Positions 38,401-49,329 of a DNA stretch of 64,000 nucleotides are shown piece after piece. This stretch comes from Nipponacmea schrenckii. Lineage: Eukaryota > Mollusca > Gastropoda > Lottiidae. The stretch is taken from contig JAUJPP010000003.1 of the NCBI GenBank assembly GCA_030562195.1, positions 46,010,602-46,074,601 on the forward strand. The letters run 5' to 3'. Positions within the stretch are counted from its first letter, which is position 1; every line of letters starts with the position of its first letter. A program made the translations under genes and the position numbers. The notes below the pieces were generated by a model. That model had not been told where the DNA came from. It did not search any database and saw only the letters and a list, made by a program, of their open reading frames with translations.

Positions 38401-41400
38401 AAAGCACTGGATGATTACTTAGTAAAATCTTCTCACAATATCATTAAAAGTTGAATCAATTAACAGATTAAATATAATAACAAGGTTCATTATAAAAACA
38501 ATGTCTACTGGAGAATAAAAGACTACAGATTTTTGTGACAACTAGAGGTAATTAAGACAGAGTGTTAATTAAATAGGTCTGACCTGATTACTATAGCTTT
38601 ATAATATGGGATTAAAGTTATATAACAGTAGGATAAAGATAATACATGGGTATATTGACTGATCAGTTCACTGGGAAACTTCATATAAACAGCACATTCT
38701 AATCGAGTTGGGCAACTGTATTTTTGAAATGGATGAAGATATTTTTGAAATGTATGTGGACGAAATGACAGATTATTTCATGGCAAAGGTAGTGCTTTGT
38801 CACATGTTGTAATTCAGTATTCAGTGGTAGTGATTTTCTGTTTAGTTGATTGAGCTGTCAAAGGACAAGGTAGCTGTAGATTTTACTGTGAACCTTATAG
38901 TATTTGAACTATTTGTTATTTTCATTGCAGTCATACAAACAAGATCATAGTAATTCTACATACGCTGAATATGATATCACAGATTTACCATTAAACAGCA
39001 GTGAATATACTAATGGTGACTACAGTATCAGCAAGGGACAACTATTTCCACCCACTTCCGAAGATGAAGCAGATAGTGCTTTAAGTTATAAATCTTCAGA
39101 ATTAAATGAAAATAGGTAAGTTGAACAATTATTATCCTTTTCTTTTACTGAAATATTTCTAATACAAAGAATTCCTCATCATTTTTACAAGAAAAACTTC
39201 ATTTAATTTTTGTATTTTTTTATTTATAATCATGTTACTTATGTTATTTTAGCCGTCATGAAATAACTGATGAAGAGAATTTTGAAGATTTTGGTGAAAT
39301 AGAATCTGAGGCAGATGTATCTGATCAAGGTCACCTGTAAGTATTTTAAGACATAACTAAAAAATGTAAAGCAGTTTCAGAATGCTTCAAAAAATTATGA
39401 TCCATAGAGGAAATTTTGCTCAATTGCCTCTCTGTACAGAAAAAGGTTTTATTTGGATCATGATACAAGTTGTTATTGATTCTATTGATTTTCAGTACAC
39501 CAGCAACTGCCCGTAAACACGTAAATCATCGTAAAGCAGATTTTCGTCAGCACAAGAGAACGTGGTAGTTAATATTATATTAGCATGTAAAATGTGTCTC
39601 CATATTTGTGGTTCTTAATAGTAGTGCTGTGCTTTCATTCTTAATAGATCTGTAGAGTGTAGTACCTTCTAAGACTGCTTATGTTTCAGCTTTGGTGCTT
39701 TTTCACATTTCGTTCACTGCAAGATAATTCTAATTCACTTGCTTGCTTTGATTTGGGTTCAATAGTGTTACCTCAACATATTTTTGGATTTTTTCTTTTC
39801 CTTGGTGTTGTACCTTTGGTGAGAAACATTTCTTACTGCTACCCTCTTTCAATGTATTTCACTTAGCTATCCCAGAATTTCTATAATTTCCAAAGTAGCG
39901 GTGTATCTCAGTTTCTGTTGCTGGTGATATTTGTTCATTTCTTTTGGAATTGGCTACATTTTTAACTAATGAACTAGTATGAAATATTTAGTATAGAAAC
40001 TAATTAATGTAGTACATGTAATCTTAGTAATGTAACTGTGGAGTCTAGTATATGTCTGTATATATAATTTATAATAATATATAAGTCAAAATCAATATAA
40101 ATATCACATCATTAAGTCAACATAATTATTATTTTCATTATTCTCCTAGCTTACCAAGGTGCCGATCTTTGGACATGTAAGCAAATTTTCAAAATTGGAA
40201 TCTGGCTCTTTTTTGTTTTGGAAATGATTTTGGTGTCGGATAATTATTCATCAGTCTTTGCTTTCTAGTTACTTATGTATATTTTCTCTGCTTAACTTAC
40301 AGCCCTAACAGGAGGCTTACAACTGCTGCTTATGCCAGGTAAATATAGTTTACAAAATCATCAGCTTGCTATCCTTAACATATACTTATGGTTTTAAGAA
40401 GGGTGGATGCCTTTACTTGGCTGCAGACTTTATATGGGAATAGATTTACCAATTTCCTCACAAAACAAGCATTTTACCTTTATTCTTTTTTAAAAAGTGT
40501 TTAATAGTTTACTTTGTTTTATTTCAGTCAATTACAAAGAAGTGCTGTGGGATCCCCTAGTAGTACAAGAAGTAATAGTTTTGGGTCAGCAGATAAGGTC
40601 ATCATTGAAAACATTGATGGCAACTTCCAGGAACTTAATGAAAGGGTAAGATTGATTCACCTTTTGATCATGTATCTGGTCTTGTTTCTCATAAAACCAT
40701 AAGAAAATGTAAATAAAATGTTCCACAATGATTTGGTAATTTGATAGCCTTTATAGTATAAGGTGTTGTGTTGACATGTCATTTTTGAATGTGATCCATT
40801 AATTAATCATATTCCCTTCTATTATTCAGGTGAAGTTTATGGAAAGTGAGGTAACAAGGTTGAGAGATTGTCAAAATCAAGCAGACACAAAACATATCAG
40901 ATTAAAAGATGAAAACACACTTCTTATCCAAAAGTAAGTAGAGGAATCTTTGTTCTGTTGAAGTATTGATCAAGAGATGTCAAGTTAATGTTGCCTTATC
41001 TTTAAAGATGATTAACGGTCAAATGAACAAATTTCAATTGCTAGTGAGAATTAATAGAACCTTATTTTTTAATTATAGGGTCCACAGTTTAGAAGAACAC
41101 ATCAATGAAGTAGAAACAATGGCAGATCAAAGATTAAAAGAAGAAAGATTAAAACATCAGGAATATATTGTAAGTTATTACTTTGATCTAAACCTTGAAT
41201 TCTTGTGCCATGTTTTTGCAAGGTTGCACCCTCTGCAGAAGTTTGAAATTTGAATATGTGATACTAAATCAATTACCCTTTTAAACATGTAAGATTATTT
41301 CTTTTAGACGAAGCATGAACGAGAGAAAACAGCAGAAGATGATTTAATAACTCAAAAGTAAGTAGATACTAAATATTTCATGAATGATAATTTTACTGGT

Positions 41401-43594
41401 AATAACTGAAGTTGCCTTAGCAAGCATACTATAATTTATTTACTTATTATTAAGTAATTGGTACATAAAGCATATTAACAAATAATTAATAATTTTACAG
41501 AATTAAAGAATATGATCAAATCAAAGAAGAAATTCCTAAATTGAGGGCAGAACTTCAGAAGGTGAAAGAGGTCAGTTTAAATTTACAATAATTTGTAATT
41601 TTTTCTTAATTCGAGCATTAAATTGTTTTGCCTTTATATAGGCTTTATTTCGAAGTGAAGTACACTATATTCAATTGTCTCCTCCATTATTATTATAACA
41701 ATAATATTTGAATCCTCCAGGAGAAAATGTTATTACAAGAGAAGTATATTGAGAAACAAGAATTATGTTCTATGATCCAAGATGACAACGATAAATTACG
41801 AATGGAATTTCAAAACCAGGAAGATTCCCACAAAAGGGAAAGGCTCACAAGTGGACAGGTGAGACAATAAATTATTATCTTATTATCTTTATCTATTAAA
41901 GCTGACCTTTCTTTGTATACAAAAAACAAAAACATGTATGTGTAATGAGATTTATTGGAATCGTTTAGCAACAATTCTTATATTGTAATGAATTGTATTT
42001 TATAGTTAATGGATGAATTAGGTAAAGAATTAGAAGAATTAAGAAAATTTAAAATTGAAACTGAATTAAGACATGGTAATAATAATATCACTGGTGATTT
42101 ACCAGCAAGATATGCTGAATTACAGTTAGAAATGAAACATTTAAAAGAGGTGAGAATAAATCTTTTTTAAATATAGAACTAACGTACATAAATTGCTATA
42201 TTAGCAAGCTTACCACAACAACTCAATTGTTATGGCTATTTCAGAAGATACTAAGTATAATGTATCTGCAATATTTTTAGCTTTACCAAGCTTAATCTGC
42301 ATCATTCTATTTTATTTTTTAATAAGTGGTTTGTGCTGCTTTCATAAGGTTATTTTTAAATATATTATTATATATCACCCAAAAATAAATGCACTGTTAG
42401 GAGAAATTCAATTGGAATTGGTCCATTATATAAACATACCCTGTTTAATGCACACTCGTCAACTTATTCAAATTCAACAAAAAGTGAGCCTGGGTTATTT
42501 TATTTTGACAATAAGCCTAATTTCTTCCTTTCCTCTTCCTTTCCTTTAATTCATTCTTCATATTTCAAGCAGTCAATGTGGAATGAATGGAAGGACATGT
42601 TAAAGGTGTGTATATAAGTGTAAACATTCTCCTGTTTGGTATAGCATGTCAATATTAACTGTATAGCTTCCTTGTTCTCTCCCTTTATCAGTATGATACA
42701 AGATATTTAGTTTTAGTATTTCTCTGTGTTTATTTTGGGTAGGTAAAATGTTGTAGGCTAAATTTTAACAGTAAAAATATCTTTGGAATCTAATGTTCTA
42801 ATTAGATCATAAATTTAGTTTGTTATTGTAAATAGATTTATTAAAATGCTTGTAATTAAAAACCTTTAACATGGCTTCACATCCATTGGTTGGCTGGTAT
42901 TAACATTATCATAGCTTTTCAGTTGTCATTTTTTCTATCATTCCTCTTCGTAGGGTTAATTTTACTACTTATTCTTCTTTTCTACATTTCTATCTACATT
43001 ACTAGCTAAATATATTCTTTACACTTATATCCTGGAATGATTTTATGCACAGTTTGAAATTATCTTCTATAAATATTAAATATTTTAAATTATAAAAATT
43101 TTTAGACTTAATAGTTCAATATATAAATTTTAGGAAAATCGTAGTTTACGAGATAATAATGAAGAAATGAATGCACAGTTATTATCTCAATGTATGGAAG
43201 AAGGTAGAACATTACTGAGAGAAACTGAAGGTGTTAGTATTGCTGAGGAATTAGAAAACCTAACAAAAGACCAGGTAAATAAAGTCTCAGTTATTTGGTT
43301 CAGACAAATAAAATTTATGTTATTGAATGCATAGGAAGAGATAGTAGCTGCTTTCTGATAGGATAAAAAAAAAGATGATTTTGATAACAGATGTAAATTA
43401 AATTCCATAATGTTTTTTTTTTTTCAGTTCCTTACCAATTTTTGGTTTAACTAACAATTTTCGTATTTACATTTCAGTTAATGAAAGCTTTACGTGACGA
43501 GCAGCAGGATAACCTCCGATTAAAATCCTATGTGGACAGAATTTTATTAACCATTATGGAAAAGAACCCATCATTATTGGAAGTTTCTCATTAA
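14484..43594 (+). CDS. RAB11FIP4: Rab11 family-interacting protein 3/4-like (Nuf/arfophilin class)
   Basis: Class II Rab11-FIPs bind Rab11 (and Arf6) on recycling endosomes and deliver membrane to the cleavage furrow in cytokinesis. Coding exons: 14484-14615, 32711-32816, 33917-34020, 38931-39115, 39253-39336, 39496-39564, 40150-40176, 40303-40338, 40528-40645, 40830-40933, 41079-41169, 41308-41357, 41501-41570, 41721-41858, 42006-42149, 43134-43274 and 43478-43594. Phases agree throughout, giving 571 residues with all included. Two EF-hand-like loops lie at about residues 18-29 (DEDDDGLIAVDH, with His at the usual Glu position) and 54-65 (DPDAKGVITFDD). A Ser/Asp/Glu-rich linker follows, then a long heptad coiled coil from about residue 275. 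The C terminus (EELENLTKDQLMKAL, DRILLTIMEKNPSLLEV) is the FIP Rab-binding domain and closely resembles human FIP3/FIP4. Sequence alone does not separate FIP3 from FIP4; invertebrates usually have one such gene. ATG 14484 is the first in-frame ATG. A candidate AATAAA lies at 43632. Confidence 0.92.
21986..22845. mobile_element. hAT-type non-autonomous transposon
   Basis: Ends CAGGGCTGTTGATTT (left) and, on the other strand, CAGAGCTGTTGATTT (right). A perfect 8-bp target-site duplication GTCTCCAC flanks it at 21978-21985 and 22846-22853. TIRs starting CAGRG with an 8-bp duplication are the hAT signature. GCCGGACAT also occurs inverted near both ends. No transposase frame is visible in 860 bp. 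Its interior (about 22030-22345) is related to 630-945 inside the Harbinger-type element. Confidence 0.85.
27436..28498. mobile_element. TTAA-flanked MITE (piggyBac-like duplication)
   Basis: Terminal inverted repeats GGGGGTTGACAACC at 27436 and GGTTGTCAACCCCC ending at 28498 are flanked by TTAA on both sides (27432-27435 and 28499-28502). A TTAA target is typical of piggyBac, although piggyBac ends usually begin with C-rich sequence, so the superfamily call is tentative. No transposase frame is visible in 1063 bp. Confidence 0.75.
29962..30417. mobile_element. TA-flanked MITE (Tc1/mariner-like)
   Basis: Inverted ends TGGACTCGGTCC (29962) and GGTCCGAGTCCA (ending 30417) differ at one position and are flanked by TA on each side (29960-29961, 30418-30419). 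The 456-bp interior has small antisense open frames (for example 30289-30083) with no recognisable transposase motif. The short inverted repeat and 2-bp duplication make the superfamily assignment only probable. Confidence 0.6.
34021..38728. other. FIP intron between EF-hand part and acidic linker
   Basis: A 4.9-kb intron (34021-38930) holding the hAT-type element at 34710-35070 and, near its 3' end, the alternative first exon at 38729. The remainder is AT-rich unique-looking sequence without a supported feature. Confidence 0.5.
34710..35070. mobile_element. Short hAT-type MITE with G/C runs
   Basis: Left end CAGGGGCGCGGGAA and right end CATAGGCGCGGGAACAG (read inward) form imperfect inverted repeats. 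The 8-bp duplication ACCTAGAT flanks both sides (34702-34709 and 35071-35078). The right half has alternating G and C runs (GGGGGGGCAAAAGATATTTT, then TTTTTGCCCCCC) that could fold. 361 bp, non-coding, in the FIP intron after the exon ending at 34020. Confidence 0.8.
38729..38788 (+). CDS. Candidate alternative first coding exon of the FIP gene
   Basis: ATG at 38729 opens 20 codons (MDEDIFEMYVDEMTDYFMAK) ending at a GT donor (AAG|GTAGTG at 38789) in phase 0. This is the phase needed to splice to the exon at 38931. A product from here would lack both EF-hands and keep the coiled coil and Rab-binding domain. The residues are acidic and hydrophobic and free of stops, but no promoter element is obvious. 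It could also be an internal exon or chance. Confidence 0.5.
39496..40338 (+). other. Three consecutive symmetric small exons of the FIP gene (69, 27 and 36 nt)
   Basis: Exons 39496-39564, 40150-40176 and 40303-40338 all begin and end in the same phase as the exon before (ending 39336) and after (starting 40528). Any combination can be skipped without a frameshift. They encode basic segments: TPATARKHVNHRKADFRQHK, then LPRCRSLDM, then PNRRLTTAAYA. This is the pattern of cassette microexons; actual use needs RNA data. Confidence 0.6.
42573..42605 (+). CDS. Possible 33-nt cassette exon of the FIP gene
   Basis: Between a CAG acceptor (42570-42572) and a GTGTGT donor (42606) lies SMWNEWKDMLK in phase 0, compatible with the exons ending at 42149 and starting at 43134. 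Its amphipathic sequence would fit the coiled coil. Support is splice signals and phase only. Confidence 0.35.
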
Positions 43595-43631
43595 TGTGTG
43601 TACTTGTGAAAAAAACACTTAATTTATTGAC

Positions 43632-43637
43632 AATAAA
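43632..43637 (+). terminator. Candidate polyadenylation signal of the FIP gene
   Basis: AATAAA 38 bases after the stop codon. A second A-rich candidate (AATAAA followed by an A tract) lies near 44087-44112, so two 3' ends are possible. A TG-repeat stretch lies between them at about 43768-43792. Confidence 0.45.
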
Positions 43638-46600
43638 GACTATAGTGATTGACTTTGATTCACAGACTTAACAGTACAAAGGGTACTAACATATTATAGA
43701 GCAGTTATCTATCATTGATAATTACCTATGATACAGTGATATTGTGATATGTGTGAGAGACAAATATGTGTGTATGTGTGTGTGTGTTTGTATATATGAT
43801 TTTTATGAAATATTAGAAAAAAATTAGCTATGTAATTTGTAGTGCTATTAATGTTGTATTCAAATGTTGAAGCAATTTGGAAATACATTAAATGATATAT
43901 CTAAACTTTATAGTTTGGGTCAGCTTTTTGATGTTAAGAATGTTTTGTTAAATTGTCTTGACAGTATGTTTCTTAACATATTATTGGCTATATGATTATT
44001 ATATAAAATATTTAGTGCAATAGTGAAACTAAAATGTTAAATTCAGTAAATGGAATACTCAAATAAATTAGATGTTCTGTCTCTAAAATAAAAATCAAGT
44101 TTTATAAAAAAAAAAAGAATACCTGTGATAGATTGTATATATTCGAAATTAAGGCTGATTTTTGCCCAAATTTTAATAATGAAACAAATTTTATCTTCTG
44201 ATCTCATTCTTCTGGTACCTAAATTTTCAACCTTGATTACATTCCAAACACCTCATTCCATTGGTCTCATTCCTTCTGATATTAAACTAGTACATCTATA
44301 TACTACATATGTGCCGATTTTAGTAATGCAATTCTGTTTTATATTAAATCAGCTTTTCTACTATACAAGTGTTATATTGTACATATCCCTGTAAATTGCT
44401 TTGTAGAAACTAAATTATATGTACTATATTTTATATTACTATTTTTGTAACATAGTCTTTATGAAAGAATATTATAAAAAAACATGGGTTTTAAATTTTA
44501 AGATTTTATATGCAATAGTTTATTCTGTCAAATATGTCCTCCTTGAAGTATGAAGGTCACATAAGCATATACTTGTACAAATATTTTCAGAATACAGAAA
44601 TATGCCACATCTAAATTTGAATTTCGGGTGGAAATACTATGATATTCAACTTAGTCCTCATCTACATTCCTATGATGTCAACTTATCTCTAGTTTGTTAT
44701 AGTATTTGTCCATGAAGTAATCTGTGAAGATTATGTGCCTATTTTGAAAAGAAATTACCGTCCCACTAAGTAGCCTATTAATTGTTGTGCAATTATACTT
44801 TTACATTTGATGTAAAAACTTATTTTATTGAAGCCTATTTTTTGTAATGTTGATTTTATTGAGACTATTTTAATGAATGTTGTGTTATTGTTAGATTGTT
44901 GATGGTTTCAATGCCTTGCTGAAAGAACTTTCATTTTCTCAAGAAATTGGTGGCCTCTTGTCGAAAATTTATAACTTTTTCGGAATTGACCTCTAATCTG
45001 CAACCTACAATGGTTTATGATTATTTGATTATAACAATATTTGACATGTATAGACACCTGAGATAAGATGTTCTGAACTGGCATTGAAGAGAACCACATC
45101 AATCTAACTATTTATTTGTGTATAGATAAGCCTACCAGACTTTAAACATGGAAATACTGGGCTCACTACTTGAAGTATACTGAGAAGTTAATCACTTCAA
45201 GGGATATGACAAGTTATTGTAATACAGAAAAGCTATTTGAGCCCAAGGTTTTGTAATAAGGTGGCTTTTTACTCAGTTGAACTATTTATTTCTATTTTTG
45301 TGTCAAGATCCAATGAAATGGACAAGGTATGAAAGCTGTAGAAAATCATGAAATCTTTATCAGTCAAGCTAAAATAGGTTTTGATAGTGATAGAAGTACA
45401 TTGAGATAAAAATGATAATACATGTTACATTCCTATTAAGCTGACTTGATTAGATGGAAACGGTTTTCATTTTTAGATTGTCTAAAAATATAGTGATATG
45501 GAATACTTTTATATATTTGAAAGCAATATGATAAAGTAAAGTAGAAGTTGGTTTGTTGAACTATTACTGAAAGTCTCTTGTGGAAGTATAAAAACATGCA
45601 GGCCAAGCCACAAATGTACATCCCTTGAACTTGATCATCAACTTTATGCATGCAGCATTTAAAATATTAAAGTACCAAAAATCAACAGATCATAATTGCA
45701 TAGCTCACAAATATTATTTTAAAGAGTTTCTTTTGAATTAATGAAATCAGGGCCAGTATTCAATGTACCTGAGAAAGTTACCAACTAACTTCATTTGTAT
45801 GATGGAATGATTCTACTCAGTTATTTTAGTGAACACTATTTGAATTAATGAAATCAGGGCCAGTATTCAATGTACCTGAGAAAGTTACCAACTAACTTCA
45901 TTTGTATGATGGAATGATTCTACTCAGTTATTTTAGTGAACACTATTTCTGTATCTCCATACAAGATTTTTATATATTTTTTTTGTGTATTTTGTCCCAG
46001 ACCTTAAATTAAATATGTCTTCAGTACAGTATTTGGAATTAATAATGTACAATACAAATATAAGACTAGGTTTTGAATGGACTTAAGAATTGAATACATT
46101 TGAAGTGAGAAATATTTTTTGAGAAATCAGTAAATGTTTGTTGATAGTTTTCATGTTGGCACTGAAAAACTCATGCCACACAAAGTAAAAATGTTTCAGA
46201 TTGAAATACATGTAACATTATGCTAAAAGTTGTTTATAAGATAATATTAATTTGTAATATTTCCTCACTTTATAATTGTCCATTTCAGTAGAAATAAATT
46301 CTATTTATATACATTGAGATGCTTTTATAATAATCCAGAGGCCTATTTTTGGTCATCTTTTCTCTTCCAATATAACAAATGAATCCACTGGAGACTATTT
46401 GTGGAACCCCAAATTAATCCTCCTCGACCATCTTACTCAAGAAATGACTGTTCATTGGATACGATACACAGTTTGATACATATAGGTTTGTCGAGGGACA
46501 GTGATTGCTCAACAAAATTTTATGGAAGTATGAAGATGGTTGGTGGATCTGGATAGAGTTCATATTCTTGAAGTTTGTCAAGAATGGCATTCACGATCCC

Positions 46601-48460
46601 TCCATAACAGAAAAGAGGGCAAATTTTATAAGTATAAAAATCGCCTTCATTGCATTACATAATAATGTCCAGGTCGCGATCTTTGCAAGCAGGGACGCAT
46701 GGCAACTGCTACGTGAAAGGATCTAGGAGCATCCTCCAACAGGAGAGTAGGGTTCTTTGGGAGTGCTCCCCGTTTCTGTCTTCTGCTGTTTCTTTGGATG
46801 TTGTTGATATTTCCAATGATTGCACATACCAGTTATCAATTGTGAATAGCAGTTATTTTGCGTCCTAGAGCTTATTATATTTATAAATTTTTGGTGAGAA
46901 CTTGTCATACCCTCTTCAGACTTTTTTAGTTAGCAATTGTACGTTGTGCATCTGTCTCACATGCCACGTACGAGGAAAAGGTAATGTCAGATTAATCGGT
47001 TTACACTCTTCACCAAGGTTTGATGAAATTGTTTCCCGCAGCCTATAGTCATAGTTTACTCATTGATCTATTATGATCTCGGCGAAACTGAAAATCAATA
47101 TTTGAACTAAATTCCACATAAATAATTCAAATTTCGTTAAGTCCCCGAAGGTAGTATGTAAAAAAGAGTGAGCTTAACAAAGTAAGATAACACTACTGTC
47201 TTATATAGAAATCCTGCAAAGCCCACAGATACTTAATAGAAGTCATGATGAACTTCTGGTTATTTCCAATAATGTGCGCGATGTTGCCAATATTCTTGGA
47301 TATACTGCCTAATGTCTATCTAATCTATATATTCAGTCATTTGCCTCCCTGAATTTATTTTTGTATGTTTTTTTTTTTTTGCACAATTTTCAGTTCATAG
47401 AGTCTGCGGACTCGCCAAAGTGTACAGGGATGTTTTTGAATGGTGTAAGATAATGTCTGTGGAATTCGATCTTTTGTTTGTTAATATGTACAGGTTGGAA
47501 GAACTATATTAGTGAAATCAATAAATTCCTTTGTACATTGGACTGATTAACTCTCATAAAACTTATAATAACAATACATTATATTGATTCAATAGGTTAT
47601 TTTCGGTTCATATAATTATTACTACATATTTATCATCCTATATAATCAAGCATATCTGAAAGACGAGTGTACAACACTTTTAAACCTTTAAACATACATT
47701 TTATTCTCTCAATCACGAAACATTAAACGATAATGAATGAACATAAAAAAAAATTGTAAAACATTTATAAACATTCTAAGGACAGTTTATTTCTTCTGAC
47801 CAAGGCTATTGTATACTAGAAATGTTTCTTTTCGGGGTCAAATACATTGATATTCAAGTTACTGGGATTATGAATATTTTAACAGATGTCCTATCTGTAG
47901 CACTAGAATCATTGAATAAACAGATGCATTCATATGGATTAACATAGGATTAGCTAGGGATTTATATCAGATTTAAACAGTTAATCTTGAGCCAATAGTT
48001 TAGACGTGTTATCATCAAATAAAACAGACTAAACTTTTCATTCTTATTTACACCAAAACATTAAACTCCTCAACGATTCTTAATTTATGGATGTTTTTTC
48101 CTGCATGCCTCCATCAATATCAATTCTTACTTTTTTACTAACTTTCCAGTTGGATATTAGTTTACTACTAAACTTCTCCCTTTCTAGCAGTGTTAATTAT
48201 TCTAAAAAAAGGTATTCTCTGTATGTAACCTTGGCCAGTTCTTCTATAAGAGACTTGCTAGTGTTACAGTTTTCTTTTCTCTTTACTCAAGTCGTTACCC
48301 TGTTTTTCAAGCATATCATTATGCTTTTAATACTATTTATCTAGGATATATACCACTTCTCTAGTTCGAAGATAATTAATGATTTCTTTGCATTGTCGCA
48401 TCGAAATTAAAAACCATCGTAGAGACAGATTAATTATATTTCAGAAGGTAAAACCCTACT
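43638..48460. other. Intergenic region, left part
   Basis: Contains the FIP 3' UTR and a 107-bp tandem duplication (45732-45947). The stretch 46380-47100 is somewhat richer in GC than its surroundings, with no gene I can name; the open frames there are short, on both strands, and lack splice or domain support. The rest shows nothing recognisable. Confidence 0.4.
45732..45947. repeat. 107-bp tandem duplication, two copies
   Basis: The segment beginning TTGAATTAATGAAATCAGGG and ending GAACACTATT occurs twice in a row at a period of 107 bp with no differences that I can see. Such identity suggests a recent duplication or an assembly artefact. Confidence 0.9.
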
Positions 48461-48900
48461 AGTATTAGACTAGAGAAATTGTAGTTTGTAGAAGTAGTAG
48501 ACTAGAGAATTGGTAGATTGTAGAAGTAGTAGACTGGAGAAATGGTAGATTGTAGACATAGCTGGAGAAATGGTAAATTGTAGAAGTAGTAGACTAGAGA
48601 AATGGTACATGTAAATTGTATGACTAGTAGATTGGAGAAATGGTAGATTGTACAAGTAGTAGACTGGAGAAATGGTAGATTGTAGAAGTAGTAGACCGGA
48701 GAAATGGTAGATTGTAGAAGTAGTAGACTGGAGAAATGGTAGATTGTAGACGTATGGCTGAAGTAGACTTGAGAAATGGTAGATTGTTGTATGAATAGTT
48801 TGAGAAATAGTATAGATTGTTTAATTAGTATATTGAGAAATGGTACTGTATATATAAGTAGTAGACAGAAGAAATATTATATCTGATAAGTAGCAGCCTG
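48460..48900. repeat. Minisatellite, 32-bp unit
   Basis: Roughly a dozen units of GTAGACTGGAGAAATGGTAG followed by ATTGTAGAAGTA. The period is 32 bp in the best-preserved part (48600-48740), with indels and decay on both sides. Not coding; no protein frame persists through it. Confidence 0.85.
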
Positions 48901-49329
48901 GAGAAGAGTCGTAGAAGAGTGGAGAAAAGGGTAGAGAAATGGGAGATAAGTGGCACAATAGAAATATGATAGAGTAATAGACCTGGAAAGCGGTCTATAA
49001 ACTACCGAGAGTGGTTTATGATAGAATATTGAAATTTAAGATTAGCTAAGATGTGCCTTAAAGATTTGATGGACTTGAGAAGCTTAAGGAAATGGGCTAT
49101 TCATTTCGTTGTGATGAAGAGAATATTGTTCGGTAAAGTTCCAATTACCTTAAATGACCAGTTAACCTATGACCCTTTTTACTATAATCTACATAATAGG
49201 TGGCTCATCATTTTAAATACCATGTTTATAATGACCCATATAAAGTTTCTACAAGATACATGTAATTTCTACACTTCGTGCGCTTAGTATCATCGTGTAA
49301 CCAATCAAGCTGACCATTCCTAAACTAGT

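Noticed and set aside
42232..42549. 105-codon open frame between FIP exons
   Set aside because: Hydrophobic, no motif, out of phase with neighbouring exons, and lying in an intron with clean flanking splice sites.
46505..46908. Overlapping short open frames on both strands in a GC-richer patch
   Set aside because: No domain similarity, mutually exclusive frames and no splice partners; recorded only as unexplained intergenic sequence.
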